Assembly: GCA_030430625.1 (NCBI GenBank)
Contig: JAUIKL010000007.1
Location: 1-64,000, forward strand
Length of the DNA: 64,000 nucleotides
Direction: 5' to 3'
Source: Gemmatimonadota bacterium
Lineage (GTDB): Bacteria > Gemmatimonadota > Gemmatimonadetes > Longimicrobiales > Gaopeijiaceae
The position numbers and the translations under genes were made by a program. The notes under the pieces were generated by a model that saw only the letters and a list, made by a program, of their open reading frames with translations, was not told the DNA's origin and ran no database searches. Positions 35,000 to 43,813 of this stretch are shown piece after piece. Each line of letters starts with the position of its first letter. Position 1 is the stretch's first letter.

Positions 35000-35677
35000 C
35001 TACTCCTGGCGCTCGGGTCGGCCCATGGACGTCGGGTAGGGATGGCCCGAGCCACCGAAGTGACGGCGCTCCTGACTCTCCACGGAGGGATCTCGGTATC
35101 GGATCAGGCTGGCCAGATGCCGCTCGGTGGGCTTGCCGAGCGCCTTGGCCAATTCCGCGGTCCCCTCGTCGAGGATGTCCGCCACCTTCCGGCTCGGCAT
35201 TGGCGCCTTCCCGTCCCGGATGGAGGAGAGTCTCGCGAGTTGCTCCAGTCCGTTCATGAAGCCCGGGACCGCTGTGACCGCATCCGGATCGTTGTTCAAG
35301 AGTCGTCGCGCCCGCGTCCCGAGGTTGAGGAGGAGACTCTCGGTGAAGTCGGGTTGAGGATCGTCGTCACCGACGGCGTTGAGGATGCCGCGTACCTCGT
35401 CGGTGTCCATCTCCCGAGGTCCGCCCTGCCATACCCACACAGCGTGCTCGACCGCGTGCAGCGCGTCCCATGCCAGCTGCCGCCCCCGCGTCTGGAGTCT
35501 TCGGCGTTCGAAGAACCACTCCACCACGGCCACCGTCAGCACGATGCCGACCAACTCGGTTCCGAGATTGATCAGCAGCGTCCCGAAGGGTGTTTCCGGT
35601 CCGACCAGGAACGGGATCCACAGAACCAACCCCGCAAAGGCGAGGAAGCCCGCCGTCACCAGCGCCCGAATCATCAT
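35000..35677 (-). CDS. Hypothetical two-helix membrane protein
   Basis: A 225-aa product beginning MMIRALVTAGFLAFAGLVLWIPFLV and continuing GTELVGIVLTVAVVEWFFERRRLQT, a hairpin of two membrane helices with a positively charged exit. The remaining 160 residues are predicted cytoplasmic and mainly helical (WDALHAVEHAVWVWQGG). I recognise no family. It follows the M28 peptidase gene by 28 bases on the same strand and is probably the last gene of that operon. Confidence 0.65.
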   Translation of the reverse strand: MMIRALVTAGFLAFAGLVLWIPFLVGPETPFGTLLINLGTELVGIVLTVAVVEWFFERRRLQTRGRQLAWDALHAVEHAVWVWQGGPREMDTDEVRGILNAVGDDDPQPDFTESLLLNLGTRARRLLNNDPDAVTAVPGFMNGLEQLARLSSIRDGKAPMPSRKVADILDEGTAELAKALGKPTERHLASLIRYRDPSVESQERRHFGGSGHPYPTSMGRPERQE

Positions 35678-35705
35678 GAGTCTGCCTCGTGCGTTCGCCC
35701 GATCC

Positions 35706-38700
35706 TCAGCGACGTTGGGCGATGATCGTGTCGGTGGCTACTGCATCAGTGTCGACCGTGTCGATGGCGACCGTGTCGCGCGCCAGGGTATCGACCGCCA
35801 ATGTGTCGCCCACGGGGGTGAGATCCGCGCTGTCGGCGGGTGGATTCGACTCGGCCGCGGGTACGGAGTCCTGCGGAACGATGGCGTCACCCGCTTCGCC
35901 GCGGAGTCTCTGCACGACGCCCTCCGGGATCTCGTCGACGGGAACGATGGCGAACGAGGGGTCACCGTAGTCGGCGATCGACGTCTTGAGCAGGGCGCGG
36001 TCGCTCAGCCAGTTCGGGTTGGGTGACAGTTCCGGAGGCCGTTCGAAAAAGGCAGCATCGAGGACCTCCCCGGGTCGGAGGAGGTGCTCGGTCACGTAGA
36101 GGTCGATGGGATCTCCTTCCGGCGCCTCCAACTCGAGGACGAGATACTCCCTCTCCGGCACACCCCAATGCTCGAGGGCCTGAAGGCCCGCCGGGTCTTC
36201 CACCGGCACGCCGTCGACGGAGAGAAGGCGTGTCGTTCCCCTGTCGCCGTACCGGAACTGCATGACCTCGGCGCCGATTCGAGATCGGATGGCGAGGTCG
36301 ACGACCCGGGTCCTGCCGTTCACGTCGTTGCGCAGAGTCAGGATCTCCGGTCGCTCGGCGTCGGGAGCATCGGCCTTGGCGGTCGCGGCCTGCGCCGCCA
36401 CGTATCCAAAGGACGTGAAGTCCATCCGGCTATCGAAGGTTCCGACCTTCGACTCCACCCAGTCGTTGGCGATCTGGTCCCCGGGGTGGTCCGTCGGCTC
36501 CGTGAGCCAGAAGGCGTCCCCGGTGCCGTGTTCGTAGGCATAGGACAGCGTGCTCGGCCCGGGGCGTTCGGCCGATGTCCCGGCCGATAGGAGGCCGACG
36601 GCCACGAGGGCGGCCGTCGCTCCGATCCCGGCAAATGGTGTCATCCAGTCGCTGGGGTGCCGCAGCGCATCCAGGATCGGAAGGCAGAGTTGAACGATGA
36701 TCGCCGCGAATACACCCAGGACCAGGGCCAGCCGGATCGAAATGGCCAGCCAGAGGATCTGGAGAATCGGTGTCAGGAAGAGGAGGACCACCGAGGCGCC
36801 GAACAGGCCGACACCCCAGGATATGCGGCCACCGAGTCGATCACCGGCCAGGGAGGACAGCGTGACCGCCACGGTCAGAGCAAGGACCGGCCAGTGGAGG
36901 TTCACCGCGACCAGTGGCATCGCGAAGCCTGACACCACGGCGGCCAGCGCCGGAACGACAGCCGCCCCGAGGGCGAGCTCCGAGAGCGTGAGCCAGCGTC
37001 GAGCCACGATGCCGGTGGTCCAGACCAGGGTGGCGGCTCCGGCCACCAGAGCCACCACGTACCATCCTTCACCATGCACCGCGGAGCCCTGCAACCCGGC
37101 GTACTCGCCGTGGAACTGCGGGATGAAGTGGAGGAGGAGAAGGCCGAGACCTCCGCTGGCCGCCGCCACCGCAATGGACAGGAGCGCCCCGGCTCCGATA
37201 CGTGGGATGCGGGCGCCCTTCCGCTGGGCGGTCAGGAAGGCGAGTCCGAAGAACAGGACGAGCAGTGTGGAGAGGGCGTACCCCACGACCTTGTCGTAGA
37301 CGATCATGCCGACGAACGGCAGCGTGGTGTACACCGCGTTCGGTGCGTCGACGACCGACAGGTCGATGTTCCCGAAGTGCCTGAGCGTCGAGAGTGCGTG
37401 CTCTCCGTGGTGCTGCAAGGTGGCCTCGGAGAGATGAGCCGGGTCGTCGTACCGCTGGTGGTACGCGGGCGCTCCGTCGATGGCGGCGAAGTTCAGCCCT
37501 TGGATTCCCGCCTCACGCAGAATCGTGAAGTCGGTGGCGTTCGGCATCCTTCGGTAGACCTCGAACGACATGGAATTGGCATAGGCATGCGAATCGGCCT
37601 CGGCCAGTTGGCGCACGATCCACCCGTTCTCGTCCTTCGTTTCGAACATGATGGCCGGGCCCGCCGACCCCCTCATCTCGAGCGAGACGGCCACGCGGAC
37701 ATCGTCGATCCATTCGTGCTCGTCCGCAAAGACCCTCGCGCCCATGAGCCCCAACTCTTCGGCGTCCGTGATCAGCACGATGACGTCGTTTCGGAAGTCG
37801 CCGTCGTGGAGGGCGGCACGGAGGGCTTCGAGGATCGCGACCACGCCGGCCCCGTCGTCCGACGCTCCGAGCGACTGGTCCCGGGCGTCGTAGTGTGCCG
37901 TGATCAGGAAGGCGCCGGTGGGGTCCGAGCCGGGGATCCTGGCCACGATGTTGCGGGCGGTCACGAGGCGCGCCCGCCCGTTGGCTTGTACGCTGGCCAG
38001 TCCCGTTTGGATCTCGGGCTGGAGACCGAGGTCGACCAGGTGGTCCACGATCAACTGGCGGACCCGGGCGTGCTCGGGGGAGCCGGTCGGGTGCGGGGCC
38101 CGAGCGACCTCGATCAGCGTCGCCATGGCTCGGGCGGACGAGAAGACGTCCTCCGGGGCGTTGGCGGGGACCGGCCGGGGGGTGTAGCGGTCGGCGCTGG
38201 AGAACCAGGCGGTAGCCACGAGAAAGAGTAGGGTGACGGCGGCTCTCCATCGGGTGCGAGGGCCGGCGAGGGCCGTCGACGTCGGACGCGGAGCGGCTGC
38301 GCCCGCCGGACCGTCGGTCGGAGGTGACGACGCCCCACCCGAGTCCTTTGTGGTGCCGTCCCCCATCGTCGACGCGGTCCCTGCTGCCTTCTTGGCGGCT
38401 TTGGCCGCCTTCTTCTCCGCACGCGCGGCCTTCCTGGCCGCCTTCTTCGCCGCCTTCTCCGCCTCTTTGGCGCTCGCGCGTGCGGCCTTCCCGTCGGCCG
38501 CCGACTCCGCCTTCCTGGCGCCCGCGGCGCCGGCAGCCGCGCCGCCGGCTGAGGCCGCCGCACCCGACTTCGGCGCAGGCGGTGGACTCGGCCGTTCGCC
38601 CAGGAGGGCTTCGAGTTCGGCGTCCGTCATTTCCGGCCCGTCGCCGCCCTCCTCCTCGAAGGCCTTCCGGTCTTCCTCGGTGATCCCGAGGTCTTCGTCG

Positions 38701-38732
38701 GAGGGTAGGTCGGGGAAGTCGTAGTCGCTCAT
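35706..38732 (-). CDS. Membrane-bound M28 metallopeptidase with Lys/Ala-rich N-terminal tail
   Basis: A 1008-aa protein. Residues 1-50 are acidic; about 85-135 form a histone-H1-like Lys/Ala tract (EKAAKKAARKAARAEKKAAKAAK). A membrane helix (WRAAVTLLFLVATAWF, about 170) then delivers a periplasmic M28 domain with zinc-site motifs TAHYDARDQ, ASDDGAGVV and TDAEELGLMGA, and AYHQRYDDP. About eight more membrane helices follow, then a C-terminal soluble domain (EVMQFRYGDRGTTRLLSVDGVP). The layout resembles ERMP1/Fxna-type M28 proteases. The ATG is 5 bases after the D,D-carboxypeptidase fusion gene, so both are on one mRNA. Confidence 0.85.
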   Translation of the reverse strand: MSDYDFPDLPSDEDLGITEEDRKAFEEEGGDGPEMTDAELEALLGERPSPPPAPKSGAAASAGGAAAGAAGARKAESAADGKAARASAKEAEKAAKKAARKAARAEKKAAKAAKKAAGTASTMGDGTTKDSGGASSPPTDGPAGAAAPRPTSTALAGPRTRWRAAVTLLFLVATAWFSSADRYTPRPVPANAPEDVFSSARAMATLIEVARAPHPTGSPEHARVRQLIVDHLVDLGLQPEIQTGLASVQANGRARLVTARNIVARIPGSDPTGAFLITAHYDARDQSLGASDDGAGVVAILEALRAALHDGDFRNDVIVLITDAEELGLMGARVFADEHEWIDDVRVAVSLEMRGSAGPAIMFETKDENGWIVRQLAEADSHAYANSMSFEVYRRMPNATDFTILREAGIQGLNFAAIDGAPAYHQRYDDPAHLSEATLQHHGEHALSTLRHFGNIDLSVVDAPNAVYTTLPFVGMIVYDKVVGYALSTLLVLFFGLAFLTAQRKGARIPRIGAGALLSIAVAAASGGLGLLLLHFIPQFHGEYAGLQGSAVHGEGWYVVALVAGAATLVWTTGIVARRWLTLSELALGAAVVPALAAVVSGFAMPLVAVNLHWPVLALTVAVTLSSLAGDRLGGRISWGVGLFGASVVLLFLTPILQILWLAISIRLALVLGVFAAIIVQLCLPILDALRHPSDWMTPFAGIGATAALVAVGLLSAGTSAERPGPSTLSYAYEHGTGDAFWLTEPTDHPGDQIANDWVESKVGTFDSRMDFTSFGYVAAQAATAKADAPDAERPEILTLRNDVNGRTRVVDLAIRSRIGAEVMQFRYGDRGTTRLLSVDGVPVEDPAGLQALEHWGVPEREYLVLELEAPEGDPIDLYVTEHLLRPGEVLDAAFFERPPELSPNPNWLSDRALLKTSIADYGDPSFAIVPVDEIPEGVVQRLRGEAGDAIVPQDSVPAAESNPPADSADLTPVGDTLAVDTLARDTVAIDTVDTDAVATDTIIAQRR

Positions 38733-38737
38733 CGGCT

Positions 38738-40990
38738 TCAGGGGCTGCTGGGCGTGCGTGCGAGAACCCGGACGATGTCGTCGATCACCGGGCGGAGACG
38801 GCTGGCGGGGAGTCCGGATCCATTCGTCAGAATGGAAAAGATCACGTCGTCCCCGTCATCCCTTACGAGGTAGCCGGACAGAGAGTTCACGTTCGAGATC
38901 GTCCCCGTCTTGGCGAACACTCGGTCCTCCAACCCTGAGAGGCGAGTTTCGAGCGTCGATCCCTCCTCGGAGGGCTCGGCAAGAGCTGATCGGAAGGCCT
39001 CGGCGGACGGTCCCTCGGCCATCTCTTTCAACACGCGAACCATCGCTCTGGGTGTGACGAGGTTGTAGGCCGAGAGGCCCGAACCGTCCCGGGGCGAAAG
39101 GTCGGAGGGCACCACCCCGACCTCGTTCACGAGGTACGCATGCATGACCCCCGTGCCCTCGTCCCAGCTCCCCTTCCGCCCGTAGCGGGCCCCGAGGGCC
39201 CGCACCAACTGCTCGGTCATCCAGTTCTGACTCGATTCGAGGATTCCCGAGAGGAGCTGGGAGAGGGGTGGAGACCAGAGCGTAGCCAGCGGCTCCGGGC
39301 ACGTGGGTCGCGGTCTGATGCACGGAGACGGGTGGGCGTCCCAATCGACGATCCAACCGTCGTCGACTTGGATGCCGGCGCGCTGGAATGCGTTGGACGA
39401 CGCGCGGACCGCCACACCCAGCGGATCTCTCTGGGCCACTGTGAGCGTGTCCGTTCGGCCGAGTGGGATCCCGCCGTGCACGACCAGTCGTCGAGACTCC
39501 GGCAGGTAACTCGACGAGAGACTTCCGGTGCTGTCGGCACCGATCGTCTCGACGCGTGCCCGGACGAACCGATCGCCACCATCGGACCACCGGACCGAGG
39601 CCCGGTCCCCGACGCGCGGGCCAGCTTCGACGACGAGCGTCACCTCGCCCTCGTCGATCGCGAGGATCGATCCCGATGCCCCGTAGGCCCACGGGAGGTC
39701 CGCCACCTCCCGTGTGGGCCCGATGGTCGTGCTGTCCCACGCGGTCGCGTCGACTCGGATCCGTCCCCTCACCCGGTGGACACCGGCCGACCGGACGCTG
39801 TCGGCGAGCGCTTCCAGGGCAGCAGTCCCCGAGGCCCAAAAGCGGGCCGACATCGACGGGTCCCCCGTGGGTCGAAGGACGAGATCACCCTCGACCACAC
39901 CATCCGTGAGCGGTCCGTCCAGGAGGACATCGGTTCGAAAGCGGTGGTCGCCTCCGAGAAGGGAAAGGGCCGTGGCCGCGACGAGCACCTTCTGGTTGGA
40001 GGCGGGAACGAATCTTCGGCGCTCGTTGTGCGCGTAGAGCGTCACCCCGGTACCCGCGTCGACCACGAGGACCCCGGCGTGGAGTTGGTCCATGGGCGGA
40101 GCCGACAGGAGCCGGTCGACCGCGCCATGGTCGACCGAGGGAACCGAGGCACAGCCTGCCGCCAACGTCAGGAGGAGCGCGACACTCGCGGCCCACGACA
40201 GTCGCACCGCACCCGACAGCGCTGTCCCGCGACGGCGCTTGCGCCGTTCGAGCAGAGCTCGGAGAACCCCGGGCATGCCGTCGCCCTCTCGGACCTGCAC
40301 CGATGTCAGGCCGGTATGTCGGCGCATGGCTCGGGAGAGCGCCCCGGCGGTGGCGTAGCCGAGCGAGTAGGCCACCGATTCGACGGTTCGGGACGGGTCA
40401 CCGAAATGTGCTCCTGCTCGGGCGAGTCGCCCCCAGAGGAGAAGTTCAGCCGGAGTGGGTAGCCCACCATCCCGGAGCATTTCTCGTAGCCGGGTCGCGG
40501 GCACACCGATCCCGTCTGCCAGGTCCTGGACCCTGGGGGCCTCGCCGGCGTGCGCGACGGCCCAGCCCATGGCGGCGGTCGCCTCCTCGGGCCAGGCCGC
40601 GGGAAGAAGGGCCGCGGCGGTGCGACCACAGGCATCGGCCACGGAACGAGAGACCAGGTCGCGGATCGCGGAGGGGCGCGCGGAAGGGGGGATCAGGGCG
40701 TCGACACCCGCACCTCCCAGATCGAAGAAGCGCTCCGGGCTCCCGCTCTCGGTCCAGACGAGGACGGCGACATCGTGTTTGGCTCGAAGAGTACGAAGCT
40801 CCGAGGTCGCGACAGACGGCTCGGGTACGTCGGCGTCGACGACGATCGCGTCGACGTCACGCTGAGCGACGGTCCGGTGAATCTCTGCCCAATCGGAGCA
40901 TGCGGTCACACAGTGCTCTTGAGCCAATGCCTCGAGGACCTGAGCCCGTAGGCGCGCGTCCGGTTGAAGTACGGCGACGATCCCCATCAA
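38738..40990 (-). CDS. Pseudo-receiver/AraC regulator fused to PBP4-type D-Ala-D-Ala carboxypeptidase
   Basis: One uninterrupted 750-codon frame encodes three modules. Residues 1-118 form a receiver-like fold with Asp52 (VVDADVP) and Thr80 but lacking the usual Lys. Residues about 138-235 are an AraC-type double helix-turn-helix (VQDLADGIGVPATRLREML; VESVAYSLGYATAGALSRAM). A basic run (RRKRRRG) and hydrophobic segment end in a lipobox (LAAGC280). Residues 285-750 are a peptidase S13/DacB domain with VPASNQK (S331/K334), DGSGLSAYN and FAKTG (694-696). It would place DNA-binding inside and the D,D-carboxypeptidase in the periplasm. An in-frame GTG at 40207 could also start a separate lipoprotein PBP4. 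Confidence 0.85.
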   Translation of the reverse strand: MMGIVAVLQPDARLRAQVLEALAQEHCVTACSDWAEIHRTVAQRDVDAIVVDADVPEPSVATSELRTLRAKHDVAVLVWTESGSPERFFDLGGAGVDALIPPSARPSAIRDLVSRSVADACGRTAAALLPAAWPEEATAAMGWAVAHAGEAPRVQDLADGIGVPATRLREMLRDGGLPTPAELLLWGRLARAGAHFGDPSRTVESVAYSLGYATAGALSRAMRRHTGLTSVQVREGDGMPGVLRALLERRKRRRGTALSGAVRLSWAASVALLLTLAAGCASVPSVDHGAVDRLLSAPPMDQLHAGVLVVDAGTGVTLYAHNERRRFVPASNQKVLVAATALSLLGGDHRFRTDVLLDGPLTDGVVEGDLVLRPTGDPSMSARFWASGTAALEALADSVRSAGVHRVRGRIRVDATAWDSTTIGPTREVADLPWAYGASGSILAIDEGEVTLVVEAGPRVGDRASVRWSDGGDRFVRARVETIGADSTGSLSSSYLPESRRLVVHGGIPLGRTDTLTVAQRDPLGVAVRASSNAFQRAGIQVDDGWIVDWDAHPSPCIRPRPTCPEPLATLWSPPLSQLLSGILESSQNWMTEQLVRALGARYGRKGSWDEGTGVMHAYLVNEVGVVPSDLSPRDGSGLSAYNLVTPRAMVRVLKEMAEGPSAEAFRSALAEPSEEGSTLETRLSGLEDRVFAKTGTISNVNSLSGYLVRDDGDDVIFSILTNGSGLPASRLRPVIDDIVRVLARTPSSP

Positions 40991-41190
40991 CGGCTCCGCA
41001 TCAGGAGGCGGGTCCGAGGGGAAACGCCTCAGGACGGATGCGACGGACCCGCGGCCGGTCCGCTCGGTGGGGGTCGCGCCAACGCCTGGATTGCAAGAGA
41101 ACCTGCCTGCTGAAGCCTCGCCCCCGTTACCGGTGACGGAACCTCAATAGGTACGCGCGCCCCGAGGCCGTGGGAAGTCGGTCGTCTCGG

Positions 41191-41517
41191 TTACCCGTCC
41201 TCGTGTGCCAGGCGGACCGCCGTGCCGTAGCACAGCATCTCGGCGGCTCCGCGCATCACCATCGACGTCTGGAAACGCACCGAGACGATGGCGTCGGCCC
41301 CCATGGACTGGGCCTCTTCGACCATTCGGTCGACGGCCTGTTCACGGGCCTGGGCCATCATCTTCGTGTACTCGAAGATCTCTCCGCCAGCCACGTTTCG
41401 CAGTGCGGCGATGATGTCCTTGCCCGCGTGTTTGGTGCGGATGGAGCTGCCGCGGACCATACCGAGCGATTCGGTGATCCGCTGCCCCGCGACCGTGGGG
41501 CTCGTCACTACGATCAA
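41191..41517 (-). CDS. YbjQ/UPF0145 family protein
   Basis: A 108-aa protein if started at the TTG that overlaps the anti-sigma gene stop (TTGA). It reads IVVTSPTVAGQRITESLG, then GGEIFEYTKMMAQAREQAVDRMVEEAQSMGADAIVSVRF, which matches the YbjQ pentamer-forming family with its conserved GADAI-V motif. The family has been called heavy-metal-binding, without firm proof of function. It is third in the sigma/anti-sigma operon. Confidence 0.85.
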   Translation of the reverse strand: MIVVTSPTVAGQRITESLGMVRGSSIRTKHAGKDIIAALRNVAGGEIFEYTKMMAQAREQAVDRMVEEAQSMGADAIVSVRFQTSMVMRGAAEMLCYGTAVRLAHEDG

Positions 41518-41957
41518 CGCTGCACGTCCTTGTACGGGTCCGAGGGAAACTCCCGATAGCGCTCCCATATCACCGAAGTGAGGAGCATCAGGACCCCGAT
41601 CGCGACCCCCCCGGTGCCCAGCTTCTCCCACACCGAGCCCGGAGACGTAGCGAACACCCAGCTTCCGTAGACCATCCAGATCGCGACGCCGATGACGACG
41701 AGTCCCCAGCCGATCGGTCGGTTGACGTGGGTGTTCACACGATCCCAAACCGATGATTGATGGGAGCCTGGATGGAAGTGAAGGTCCTGCATCTCGTGCT
41801 TCATGTTCCGGTACACCGCCACTTCGCGCTGGAGTTCGGTCGAACGATCGAGTTCGGCGTCCACACGTCGACGCTCCTCGGGAGACATCTCGCCATCGAG
41901 GTACCGCATGAGTTCGTCAGGGGTGACCGGATGTAGCCGGTCGGGTTGCTTCGACAT
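41514..41957 (-). CDS. Anti-sigma-factor-like membrane protein
   Basis: A 147-aa protein directly after the sigma factor gene. The N-terminal 70 residues (LHPVTPDELMRYLDGEMSPEERRRVDAEL) resemble the anti-sigma domain seen beside ECF sigma genes, but without the zinc-binding HxxxCxxC of ZAS proteins. Two membrane segments follow (GWGLVVIGVAIWMVYGSWV; GGVAIGVLMLLTSVIW). Function as membrane anti-sigma factor is inferred from context. Confidence 0.75.
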   Translation of the reverse strand: MSKQPDRLHPVTPDELMRYLDGEMSPEERRRVDAELDRSTELQREVAVYRNMKHEMQDLHFHPGSHQSSVWDRVNTHVNRPIGWGLVVIGVAIWMVYGSWVFATSPGSVWEKLGTGGVAIGVLMLLTSVIWERYREFPSDPYKDVQR

Positions 41958-42524
41958 CTAGGGGTACTCGGCGTTCATGTCGGTGAGCGCAGCCTTGAGC
42001 GCGCTCCGTGCGTGGTAGAGACGGCTGGCCACGGTTCCCTCGGGGATCTCCAGGATCTGGGCGATTTCTGCATACCGAAACCCTTCCAGCTCCTTGAGGA
42101 CGAGGATCTCGCGGTGCTCGGTGCCGATGTGCTCCAGGCCCCGCCACAACAGTTCTTTGGCCGCGTTCTTCTGGCGAAGTCGCTCCGGCCCACGCTCCGA
42201 ATCCGCGGGGCGTTCTTCGAGGCGCTCGTCCAGCGCTTCCATGTTGAACTTCGCCTTTCGACTCCGAAGCATGTCCCGGCACTGGTTCCGCAGGATCTGG
42301 AAGAACCAGGGGCCGAACGGCCGTCTCAGGTCGAATCGGGGAAGTGTGTCGTATGTCTTGATGAACGCCATCTGGAGGGCATCCTTCGCGTCCTCCGTGT
42401 TGCCCATCATCGCGACGGCAAGTCGGAGGCCGGCGGGCTCGTAGGCCCGGACCAAAGGTTCGTAGAAGCGGGACTGCCCCGCCTTGCATTTTCGAATCAG
42501 CTCGAGTTCCAACGCTCGTTGCAC
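41958..42524 (-). CDS. ECF-type RNA polymerase sigma factor
   Basis: A 188-aa sigma-70-family protein starting at GTG (QRALELELIRKCKAGQ). Region 2 is visible as NTEDAKDALQMAFIKTYDTLPRFD..RPFGPWFFQILRNQCRD, and region 4 as EHREILVLKELEGFRYAEIAQILEIPEGTVASRLYHARSAL, the DNA-recognition helix for the -35 element. It lacks the 1.1 and 3 regions, as ECF factors do. It is followed by the anti-sigma-like gene. Confidence 0.92.
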   Translation of the reverse strand: MQRALELELIRKCKAGQSRFYEPLVRAYEPAGLRLAVAMMGNTEDAKDALQMAFIKTYDTLPRFDLRRPFGPWFFQILRNQCRDMLRSRKAKFNMEALDERLEERPADSERGPERLRQKNAAKELLWRGLEHIGTEHREILVLKELEGFRYAEIAQILEIPEGTVASRLYHARSALKAALTDMNAEYP

Positions 42525-42536
42525 CCTTTACACTCC

Positions 42537-42572
42537 TACGGGCGGAATGCCCGTACTCCAGCATACGGAGTA
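42537..42572 (-). promoter_or_regulatory. Tandem palindromes directly upstream of the ECF sigma gene
   Basis: TACGGGC-N5-GCCCGTA (perfect 7-bp arms) and TACTCC-N7-GGAGTA (perfect 6-bp arms) share two bases and end 12 bases before the GTG start. They could be an operator or leader-mRNA hairpins that hide the GGAG/AAAGG ribosome-binding region. They also lie downstream of the PLP-enzyme stop, so a terminator role is possible, but no U tract follows. Confidence 0.5.
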
Positions 42573-42613
42573 GGCCTGGATCTTCTTCAAATCGACCGAG
42601 GCCGATCGTCGAG

Positions 42614-43792
42614 TCACCCGACGATCTCCGTCAGGGCGTCGATCAAGAGGTCGAGGTCCGAGCGGTCGTTGAAATAGTGCGGGGACATGCGAAGGGCTCC
42701 TTCGACACCCTTCGACCCGTAGTCGATCACCGCGTCGATCCGGCTCTGAGCACCCGTGTTGATCCTCCGTGCACGCAGAGCGTCGACGAGAGCATGGGGC
42801 GAGTGCCCTTCGAAGGAGGCGGTCACGATGGCCCCGAGTGAGGGCCCGCGGTCCAGCACACGAGCACACGGGATGCCGGACAGCAGCCCTCGGAGTTCCG
42901 AGGCCAGCTCGAGGGCTCGCCGCGAACCCGCTTCGACTCCGACGTCCAGGGCGTACTCGGCGGCGGCGCCCGTGCCGAGGACGAGGCCCCACGAGAACTC
43001 CCAACTCTCGAAGCGCCGGGCGTCCGGGGCCGGCTGGTACAGGTCCGGCGCGATCCAGTCCGCCGCTCGCATGTCGGGAAATAGCGGCTCGAGCCCCGCG
43101 TCGAGGACTCGGTCGGAGGCGTAGAGGAAGCCGGCTCCTCTCGGGCCCCGGAGCCATTTCCGCGACGTCGCGGAAAAGAAGTCGCAACCGATCGTCTCGA
43201 CGTCCACGGGAACCTGGCCGACCGACTGGCACCCGTCGACGAGGTACCACACGTCACGCGCTCGGCACATCCGCCCGACTGCCGTCACGTCCTGCACGAG
43301 TCCCGAGTTCGTCGGAATATGGGTGACCGAGACGACCTTGGGTCGTCGACGGTGGATGGTCTCCTCCATCGCCTGGAGGTCCACGCCCCCCTCGGGAGCA
43401 TCGGGTACGCGCACGATCTCGATTCCGATCCTGTGCTCCAACGACAGGAATTGGATCTGGTTCGAGACGTAGTCGTGGTTCGTGGTCACGAGCACGTCCC
43501 CGCGTTCGAGCGGGATCGACGAGAGTGCCGCGACGAACGCCGCCGTGGCGTGTTCGGTCATCGCGATCCGGTCGGACGGAGCGTGCAGCAGTCGCCCGAC
43601 GGAGCGGTAGGCGGCTTCGATCTGATCCCGGATCTCAGCTTCCGCCTCGTATCCGCCGATGCGCGATTCGAGATCGAGGTGGGCGCGGATCTCCTCGATG
43701 ACCGGAGCGGGCATCATGCTCGCCCCGGCGTTGTTGAGGTGGGCGCGATGGGCGAGGCCCGGAGTGTCCGCCCTCAGCGCTTCGATGTTCAC
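42614..43792 (-). CDS. Aminotransferase class V-fold PLP enzyme
   Basis: A 392-aa PLP-dependent enzyme. The cofactor lysine is in FFSATSRKWLRGPRGAGFLY and the phosphate-binding/aldimine context is MTEHATAAFVAAL. The N-terminus is HLNNAGASMMPAPVIEEIRAHLD. This is the family of isopenicillin N epimerase/EgtE/selenocysteine lyase-like proteins; the SufS-type catalytic Cys loop is absent. Substrate unknown. It is upstream of the sigma operon by about 90 bases and 21 bases after the amidohydrolase gene start region. Confidence 0.85.
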   Translation of the reverse strand: MNIEALRADTPGLAHRAHLNNAGASMMPAPVIEEIRAHLDLESRIGGYEAEAEIRDQIEAAYRSVGRLLHAPSDRIAMTEHATAAFVAALSSIPLERGDVLVTTNHDYVSNQIQFLSLEHRIGIEIVRVPDAPEGGVDLQAMEETIHRRRPKVVSVTHIPTNSGLVQDVTAVGRMCRARDVWYLVDGCQSVGQVPVDVETIGCDFFSATSRKWLRGPRGAGFLYASDRVLDAGLEPLFPDMRAADWIAPDLYQPAPDARRFESWEFSWGLVLGTGAAAEYALDVGVEAGSRRALELASELRGLLSGIPCARVLDRGPSLGAIVTASFEGHSPHALVDALRARRINTGAQSRIDAVIDYGSKGVEGALRMSPHYFNDRSDLDLLIDALTEIVG

Positions 43793-43813
43793 GAACGGCG
43801 CCTCGACTCGATA

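Noticed and set aside
38738-40990. Separate AraC and DacB genes joined only by a frameshift artefact
   Set aside because: The frame is continuous with no stop and codon use is even on both sides, so no evidence in this window supports an artefact; the alternative internal GTG is kept as an open question in the finding.
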